Of a DNA stretch of 64,000 nt, positions 58,441 through 64,000 are shown one piece after another (position 1 is the stretch's first letter; the number at the start of each line of letters is the position of its first letter). The position numbers and the translations under genes are program-made. The notes beneath the pieces are model-generated. The model did no database searches. It saw only the letters and a program-made list of their open reading frames with translations, and had not been told where the DNA came from. Origin of the DNA: Kordiimonas sp. SCSIO 12603 (GTDB lineage: Bacteria > Pseudomonadota > Alphaproteobacteria > Sphingomonadales > Kordiimonadaceae); assembly GCF_024398035.1 (NCBI RefSeq), contig NZ_CP073748.1, positions 611,501-675,500 on the forward strand, read 5' to 3'.

Positions 58441-60861
58441 ATGACATTATTGAGCAACAGAATGGCTGAGCTGATTTGTGTTCAGCACAAATTGGTGTTG
58501 CTGCTAGCTGTTGTTCTGCTGTGGGTCTCATTTACGCAGATTGGCAATCTCAAGGTTTCCACTAAACTTGAAGCCTTGATGCCGGAAGGTGCAGCGAGTG
58601 TGAAAACGCTCCAGTCTGCTATGGAAAAGGCTGGTAGTTTTGCTTCTATCCAAGTGTTAGTGCGCGGTGAAGATCAAGCAAAAGTACAAGAAGTATTGTT
58701 CATTCTTGAAGCGGTTACTCGGCCGTTATTATGGAGTGAAAGCGTACAGTATTTTGAAGATATTTCGGTACTTGAACGGCATAAGCTGTTGCAGCTCAGT
58801 GTACCTGAATTAGAGAAACTGGAAACCACACTTGAGGAAGAAATACTTTCTTCAACGGCACGAGCTTTTAAGGAAAAAACTGGCATTCCTATCAGTATAA
58901 CGCTTGTTGGGAGCGGAGTTGAGGCTTCGAGCGAAATAACCGAAGAAACACCGTTTGAAGAAGAGCAAACTATTGAAACCGAGCAGCGGTTTATCTCTGA
59001 TGATGGACTGACGCAGGCGCTGGTTATCTGGCCGAAGCCGGGTTTTGAAGGGCTTGGTGCAGCCAAGAAAATGATTAGCGATGTGGCGTCTATCATTGGT
59101 GCGCTTGATTTGAATGCTGAGGATAGCGGTATCCATGTGGGTATCGCTGGGCGTATCAGAAACAAAGTTGCTCAGTATGATGCAGTGATAGGGGATGTGG
59201 GCACCGGGCTTGGCAGTTCTATATCCTTAATCGTGTTGTTGTTGCTCGTTTATTACCGCAGATTATCTGCAGTTTTCCTTATTATCCTGCCGCTTGTGGT
59301 TGGCATTATTTGGACCATCGGCCTGACAGCTGTTGTGGTAGGGGGCTTGAACCTCATCACTATCTTCCTTGCACTTATCCTTTTTGGGTTGGGGATCGAT
59401 TTCGGCATCCATAATTTCAGCCGTTATGAAGAATTAAGGGCAAAGGGTGAAACCCATATATCTGCCCTCGGCGAGGTGATTGGGCATACTGGAAAAGCAT
59501 CCCTGATCGCGGCTGTCACTACAGCTAGTGGGTTCTTGTCGCTTATGCTCACAGAGTTTCGGGCGTTCCGGGAATTTGGTTTTATCGCTGGCAGCGGTAT
59601 CCTGCTGATTTATATTGCTATGTACACAGTGTTCCCTGCACTGCTTACATTCTCTGAGCGTTATATCAACTGGCAACCGCGTAAGAAGAAACAGAATTTC
59701 ACTAATGCTTTTTGGGGATTAGGCGGAAAGCACAGCCGAAAGGTATTTCTCTGTTTGTTACCGATGGTTGTTATCGCGGGATATCTGGCACCACAAATAA
59801 GCTTTGAACGTAATTTCAAAAACCTTGAGGCAGCGAAAAAAGCTGATCATCAGTGGGCTGTAACTCAATCAAAAAATATCTTCAAAGGCGGGCACGACAG
59901 GGCTGTTCTGGTTGTGGAAAACCTTGATGAAGTGAAAGCTATTGAGGCCTATTTTGAAGAATATGCCAAAGCGGATACGGAAACACCTACAATTGCGAAG
60001 CTCACAAGCGTACGTAATTTTGTGCCTGACCGTACAGAGCAAGCGGAACGCCTTGAGGTAATTAAACGTATGTGGAGCAGGCTGGAAGAAAGCGGGCCTG
60101 TACCAGAAAGCGTGGAGGACAAAGCTAAATACTTACAGATTGATACATTTGGTGTCGATGATCTGCCGCCCGCTATGCGCCGAGTGTTCCTGGGGGATGA
60201 AAGTAAGCCCGGATATCTGATGTATATCTATAATTCTGTGACCATGGATGACGCACGATTGGCGGCACAGTTTTATGATGACGTAGCTTCCTTCACAGTG
60301 AATGGAAAAACCTATCATCCAGCATCAGAGAGTTTTATTTTTGTCGAGATGCTTCAGCTCATGAAAGCCGATGCAGTGAAGGCCGTGCTTCTTGTGGGCA
60401 GTATTACCCTCCTCGTTGTTTTCATGTTTGTACGTTCTGTGAGTGGCACGCTGGTTATTCTGTTGCCGACACTTGTTGGGTTGCTTTTCACAGTGGCTGT
60501 AATGGCATTCTCCGGTATCCAACTGTCCATTATCAACATGGTGATTATCCCGTCACTCATCGGTATTTCGGTTGATAATGGTATTCACATTTACGAGCGG
60601 TTTCGTGAGGGTGGCTCAAGTCTCACAGAAGTGATGGCCACGACGGGCAAAGCGTCCAGTATTACGACGCTTACGACACTTCTTGGATTCGGTGGTTTGA
60701 TCACGGCATCAATGGGCGGGCTCCGCTCTATGGGGCTGTTGGCGATAATTGGTTTCACTATGTGCCTGCTCCTTACATGGGCGCTTCTGCCGGCGCTGCT
60801 GAAACTGAAGAAACCAGCGAACCCCGCACCTTCTACTCCCTACCAGTTAAGGACACTATAA
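58441..60861 (+). CDS. RND/MMPL-family exporter, HpnN-like
   Basis: 806 residues in two repeats. Each has one membrane helix, a large periplasmic loop (about 40-255 and 445-635), then five helices, the first block including LILFGLGIDFGIHNFSRYEE and the second GISVDNGIHIYERFREGG. These GxxxDxxIH motifs are typical of MMPL/sterol-sensing-type lipid exporters such as the hopanoid transporter HpnN. No hopanoid genes are adjacent. Its stop overlaps the start of the nucleotidyltransferase (TAATG), so the two are linked in expression. Confidence 0.85.
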   Translation: MTLLSNRMAELICVQHKLVLLLAVVLLWVSFTQIGNLKVSTKLEALMPEGAASVKTLQSAMEKAGSFASIQVLVRGEDQAKVQEVLFILEAVTRPLLWSESVQYFEDISVLERHKLLQLSVPELEKLETTLEEEILSSTARAFKEKTGIPISITLVGSGVEASSEITEETPFEEEQTIETEQRFISDDGLTQALVIWPKPGFEGLGAAKKMISDVASIIGALDLNAEDSGIHVGIAGRIRNKVAQYDAVIGDVGTGLGSSISLIVLLLLVYYRRLSAVFLIILPLVVGIIWTIGLTAVVVGGLNLITIFLALILFGLGIDFGIHNFSRYEELRAKGETHISALGEVIGHTGKASLIAAVTTASGFLSLMLTEFRAFREFGFIAGSGILLIYIAMYTVFPALLTFSERYINWQPRKKKQNFTNAFWGLGGKHSRKVFLCLLPMVVIAGYLAPQISFERNFKNLEAAKKADHQWAVTQSKNIFKGGHDRAVLVVENLDEVKAIEAYFEEYAKADTETPTIAKLTSVRNFVPDRTEQAERLEVIKRMWSRLEESGPVPESVEDKAKYLQIDTFGVDDLPPAMRRVFLGDESKPGYLMYIYNSVTMDDARLAAQFYDDVASFTVNGKTYHPASESFIFVEMLQLMKADAVKAVLLVGSITLLVVFMFVRSVSGTLVILLPTLVGLLFTVAVMAFSGIQLSIINMVIIPSLIGISVDNGIHIYERFREGGSSLTEVMATTGKASSITTLTTLLGFGGLITASMGGLRSMGLLAIIGFTMCLLLTWALLPALLKLKKPANPAPSTPYQLRTL

Positions 60862-61601
60862 TGACAAAAGACCTGCTAATTGTTGCTGCAGGAATGGGCA
60901 CACGGCTCAGGGCCAAAGGCAATCTAAAGCCGCTTGTTGAGCTTTGTGGCATTCCGCTTATTGAACGGGCACTTGAAAGTGCGTTCGCTGCGGGCTTGAG
61001 CCGTGCGGTTGTTGTAACAGGCTATCATGCAGAAATTCTTGAAACCTTTCTTGAAAGCCTTTCAAAGGACACTGGCTGGCATATTGAAACCATCCATAAC
61101 CCTGATTTTATGTATCCAAATGGTCTGTCTGTCCTGAAAGCGGCGGAGAAGCTTTCAGAAAGTTTTGTGCTTTCTATGTGTGATCACTTCCTTGAACCTG
61201 CTCTTATTGAACAGCTGCTTTCTGCTGGTAAGAAGCAGGATGAAATAGCATTGGCGGTAGACGGTAAATTAAACAACCCGTATGTGGATTTGGAAGATGT
61301 AACCAAGGTGTGCACCAAGGGCCGTTATATTGCGAATATCGGGAAGGAAATCCCTCTCTATAATGCTTTTGATACAGGTGTCTTTCACGCGGGGCCTGCC
61401 TTGTTTGAAGCGATTGAGAAAAGCGGCAGAGACCAGAATGATTATTCCATCTCAGGCGGAATGCTGGAGCTGGCTAAGGAAAAAAGAGCGGTTACAGTGG
61501 ACGTTTCAGGCCATTTCTGGATAGATGTTGATAGCCCTGAAATGCACGAAATGGCCACGAAATGGCTTAATTCTAACCAGCCCTTAATCGCTTCCAGATA
61601 G
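60861..61601 (+). CDS. NTP-transferase, sugar- or alcohol-phosphate cytidylyltransferase-like
   Basis: 246 residues from ATG 60861; a longer upstream reading would lie inside the exporter gene. LLIVAAGMGTRLRAKGNLKPLVELCGIPLIERAL is the GxGxR...KP nucleotide-binding start. YPNGLSVLKA, VLSMCDHFLEP and HFWIDVDSPEM also match the family. It resembles inositol-1-phosphate (IPCT) or choline-phosphate cytidylyltransferases. It could supply a CDP-alcohol to the CDP-alcohol phosphotransferase encoded at 63 kb. The substrate is not determined. Its end overlaps the convergent flippase by 29 bp. Confidence 0.8.
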   Translation: MTKDLLIVAAGMGTRLRAKGNLKPLVELCGIPLIERALESAFAAGLSRAVVVTGYHAEILETFLESLSKDTGWHIETIHNPDFMYPNGLSVLKAAEKLSESFVLSMCDHFLEPALIEQLLSAGKKQDEIALAVDGKLNNPYVDLEDVTKVCTKGRYIANIGKEIPLYNAFDTGVFHAGPALFEAIEKSGRDQNDYSISGGMLELAKEKRAVTVDVSGHFWIDVDSPEMHEMATKWLNSNQPLIASR

Positions 61602-63030
61602 TTTTATCTTCTGCCGTTAGGGATGTGAGGCGAATTACCCCCAGATAGAGAGCAATGGCTGCGAAAATATATATGCCGAAGTAATCAGGATTATAAATCG
61701 CAGTCTCTTGTTTCATAAAGCCAAAGATAGCAGCAATGAAGAACGCCCCAGTGAGTGGTTTTAAGAAATTGCTGCTTAAAATGGTGATATTCAGTTTTGA
61801 TTTCAGCTTCCATAGGCGCATCCCTGCCAGGCTGACCATAGCAAGCATAAACCCAAATGCCGCGCCTTCGGCCCCCAAAAAATACGAGAATGAGATGATG
61901 GCAATAGTTTCTATCATTAGTGCCACCATAATCAGCTTTGGCGGTGTGCGTGGTGCTGCATAAACGAGAGCTGTTTCTCCAAGGGCGAAGCTGCCATCAA
62001 ACAGTTCAGCAATGAGCAGCAGGCTCAGCACCAAACCGCCAACATAAAATTGTTCTCCAAAGACAGCCATCAACTCGTTTGAGAACAGAATGAACGGCAC
62101 AGTAAGGGCAAGTTGAAGTGTAAAGACCCAGCGGCAAAACCCGGATAGTTTTCTGCCAGTGGCTTTTCGTTTGGCGCCATGGTGCAGTTTCGCCAGCACA
62201 GGAGCCATCATCGGTTCAAACAGTTGGTGGATTTTATGGGGTACAGTTACAATTTGCTGCGCCATATAATAGATGCCTGTTACGCCGTGGCCCGCAACGA
62301 GCGACAGCAACAGAATATCAATGCGGCGAAACATCATGATGCCAATATCTGTAATACCTACTGGAAGGCTTTTCAGGGGTATCTGATAAAGTGCTTTAAT
62401 CTCGATTTGGGTATGGAATATAGCGCTGAAACTATAAGCTTTATTAAGGCCAATACCGATACCAAAAGCAGCCGCCAGCGCCGATATAGCGTACGCTGAA
62501 AGAAGACCTGCTTCTGAAGGTGAAAGCCAGTAAAAGAGGGTGGCTGATATTAAGAAAGCCCAGGGTTCAAAAATGCAGCGCGCGATTACTTCCCAGCGGA
62601 TAATGCGTTGAAAGCGGATAGCTGTGCCAGCCACTTCCGCAAATACAATTGCCGGGATTGCTACAAGAAGCAGGATTGGCAGTTCAATATCGGTGAATAG
62701 ATATTCCCAAAGCACTCCAAAAACTATGGACATAAAACTGGCAAGCAGCAGGGAGGAAATAAGAGCTTCTTTGACGATTTTTGAGGCTTTGCCTTCGTTG
62801 TATGGATGGCTCAGAATATCTAGAAGACTACGTTTCAATCCGATTACTGCGGCTGCAGCCAGAATTTCCGTGAGCGCTGCAACTTGCCCTAAAACACCGA
62901 GCGCTTCAGCGCCGTATAATTGACCTGCAAGCAGCATCAAGATAAGCCGCGCAATAACGCGGCCACCAAACCCACCAAGAGACGCCAGAGCGCCTCTGAG
63001 GATATCCTGAATATCTGAGAGGGTACTCAT
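61573..63030 (-). CDS. Polysaccharide/lipid flippase (MOP/Wzx-like)
   Basis: 485 residues with about 12-14 membrane helices, the pattern of oligosaccharide flippases: GGFGGRVIARLILMLLAGQLYGAEALGVLGQVAAL near the start and MFRRIDILLLSLVAGHGVTGIYYMAQQI in the middle. It would move a lipid-linked sugar or polar lipid across the inner membrane. It begins 4 bp inside the CDP-alcohol phosphotransferase gene, so they are coupled. Confidence 0.85.
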   Translation of the reverse strand: MSTLSDIQDILRGALASLGGFGGRVIARLILMLLAGQLYGAEALGVLGQVAALTEILAAAAVIGLKRSLLDILSHPYNEGKASKIVKEALISSLLLASFMSIVFGVLWEYLFTDIELPILLLVAIPAIVFAEVAGTAIRFQRIIRWEVIARCIFEPWAFLISATLFYWLSPSEAGLLSAYAISALAAAFGIGIGLNKAYSFSAIFHTQIEIKALYQIPLKSLPVGITDIGIMMFRRIDILLLSLVAGHGVTGIYYMAQQIVTVPHKIHQLFEPMMAPVLAKLHHGAKRKATGRKLSGFCRWVFTLQLALTVPFILFSNELMAVFGEQFYVGGLVLSLLLIAELFDGSFALGETALVYAAPRTPPKLIMVALMIETIAIISFSYFLGAEGAAFGFMLAMVSLAGMRLWKLKSKLNITILSSNFLKPLTGAFFIAAIFGFMKQETAIYNPDYFGIYIFAAIALYLGVIRLTSLTAEDKTIWKRLRAG

Positions 63031-63926
63031 GCGGGTGGGGCGGTGAAGGTGTTAGCGTATTCAATCAGGGTTTTTTCTTGCTGCCATTCAGCGATGATTA
63101 ACCCCAACATTATGATGTTGAATAAGATCAGTTCCACTGCAAAATAAAGTGCGGGTTGACCCATAAAGGCGAAGATAAAAATAAGCAGCGTACGATTATT
63201 TGCATTAAGTAAAGCCCAGGCTTTCACCATGGGGATAGTGCGCATGATGACAGCACCTGCCACACCTTTACCCCACTGAGTTTCGCTGAGTTCCATTAGT
63301 TTGCAGTCAAGCCCGTGGTCAGCCCCAGCAACAAGTTTTTGGGCTTTGTCGTAGAGCGAAGCGAGGAATGATTTTTTCCCATTTATATGAAGGAGTTTAT
63401 CTTGCACTGATGTGCGGTGAAGGCCTTCTATTCGCCTTTGGTATTTTTGGCGACGTTCTTCATAGCCTGCGGCCTGTACCGCATGGGAAATCCCGGCCCC
63501 AATTACCAGCCACCAGACATTGGGGGAGTATCCCGTTTCTACGAGATGGAGAGCGAGGGAGATATATACCACACTAAATACAACATGATCACAGATACCG
63601 TCGATGATACGGCCAAAAGCACTAGTCTTCCCTGTGGCGCGTGCTAGTTTGCCGTCTGCACCATCAAAAACATGCCAGCCGATCATGGCGAGGAAACCGC
63701 CAATCACATAAGGCGTTTGCGGTAGATAGTAGTATAGATAGGCTGCAAGAAAACCGCATCCCATACCCATAAATGAAATGATGTTTGGGCTAAGTTTGAG
63801 AGCAATTCCTATCTCTACTACTAACTCTGAAAGCGGATGGATAAAATACTTATTAGAGGCATCTTCAATGGAATTGGGACGACCATATTCTGGCGGCTTT
63901 ACGAAGGTGACTTTTGTTTCGCTCAT
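63027..63926 (-). CDS. CDP-alcohol phosphatidyltransferase family protein
   Basis: 299 residues from ATG 63924-63926 (a TTG start lies four codons earlier). The catalytic motif DG-x2-AR-x8-G-x3-D-x3-D is exact in DGKLARATGKTSAFGRIIDG... (residues about 88-110). At least five membrane helices are visible. It transfers a phosphate-linked group from a CDP-alcohol to a second alcohol. Together with the nucleotidyltransferase and flippase it suggests synthesis of an inositol-phosphate- or polyol-phosphate-type lipid or polymer. Confidence 0.9.
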   Translation of the reverse strand: MSETKVTFVKPPEYGRPNSIEDASNKYFIHPLSELVVEIGIALKLSPNIISFMGMGCGFLAAYLYYYLPQTPYVIGGFLAMIGWHVFDGADGKLARATGKTSAFGRIIDGICDHVVFSVVYISLALHLVETGYSPNVWWLVIGAGISHAVQAAGYEERRQKYQRRIEGLHRTSVQDKLLHINGKKSFLASLYDKAQKLVAGADHGLDCKLMELSETQWGKGVAGAVIMRTIPMVKAWALLNANNRTLLIFIFAFMGQPALYFAVELILFNIIMLGLIIAEWQQEKTLIEYANTFTAPPA

Positions 63927-63940
63927 TTGAAGCCTCAATA

Positions 63941-63989
63941 AAAAAGGGATCTGCGGGAACCGAAATGCAGAAAGGGATGGCTCCCGCAG
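63941..63989 (-). terminator. Terminator of a minus-strand gene beyond the window
   Basis: An 11-bp stem CTGCGGGAGCC / GGTTCCCGCAG (one mismatch, 17-nt loop) is followed on the minus strand by ATCCCTTTTTT. It lies between the window edge and the CDP-alcohol phosphotransferase. Confidence 0.65.
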
Positions 63990-64000
63990 AAAGTGCCGTT

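Noticed and set aside
1-64000. CRISPR arrays, insertion sequences and rRNA genes
   Set aside because: No regularly spaced direct repeats, no transposase genes and no rRNA sequence were seen.

Overview
The window looks like the chromosome of a moderately AT-rich alphaproteobacterium, probably marine. A Kordiimonas-type lineage is my guess, not a demonstrated assignment. The clues are an alphaproteobacterial SOS box (GAAC-N7-GAAC) before dinB, a small CHCC zinc-finger protein, a FlaEY-like beta-propeller protein, large TonB-dependent receptors and the general gene content.

Left core (1-28.7 kb). A truncated MerR regulator and a glycosyltransferase are followed by argG and an AEC transporter, which overlaps a frameshifted uridine-kinase-like gene. 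On the minus strand lie a SnoaL-like protein, an M28 lipoprotein peptidase, and a yggT / DUF167 / folD / marC operon. On the plus strand lie a secreted SBBP-propeller protein (FlaEY-like), a FliL-like protein, two TonB receptors, a Pit phosphate transporter and a serine hydrolase. Then come polA and the 58-residue zinc-finger protein (minus), an ABC ATPase overlapping nadB (plus), and a TonB-C protein next to tRNA-Arg(CCG).

Mobile element (about 28798-49633, period 20,829 bp). It sits in the 3' end of the tRNA-Arg gene and is bounded by the 7-bp repeat GCGCCAT. It carries a large serine recombinase, a VirD4/TraG coupling protein, MobC and a relaxase, but no type IV secretion channel, so it is best read as an integrative mobilizable element. 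Cargo includes a resolvase, SOS-controlled dinB, a QxK-nuclease-like protein and a five-gene operon (m5C methyltransferase, DUF262 protein, DUF3696-type ATPase, unknown protein, HNH nuclease) that looks like a defence or restriction system. There is also a three-gene membrane cassette. The recombinase reading frame crosses the attachment site. When integrated it ends in 37 residues read from antisense tRNA and chromosome. In a circularised element it would continue in frame into a 52-codon ORF that overlaps mobC and mobA. Excision would therefore both change the recombinase C-terminus and place the mobilisation genes behind the recombinase promoter.

Right core (49.6-64 kb). An OxyR-like LysR regulator lacking the peroxidatic cysteine is divergent from a 69-residue ORF. 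A strong terminator-like hairpin separates that ORF from a tripartite exporter (ABC, HlyD, TolC) whose ABC ATPase domain has lost all recognisable catalytic motifs. After an esterase come BlaI and an M56 peptidase-ankyrin fusion with three BlaI-type operators. The window ends with an MMPL/HpnN-like RND exporter, a sugar-nucleotidyltransferase-like protein, a flippase and a CDP-alcohol phosphotransferase, which plausibly act together in making and moving a polar lipid or glycan.
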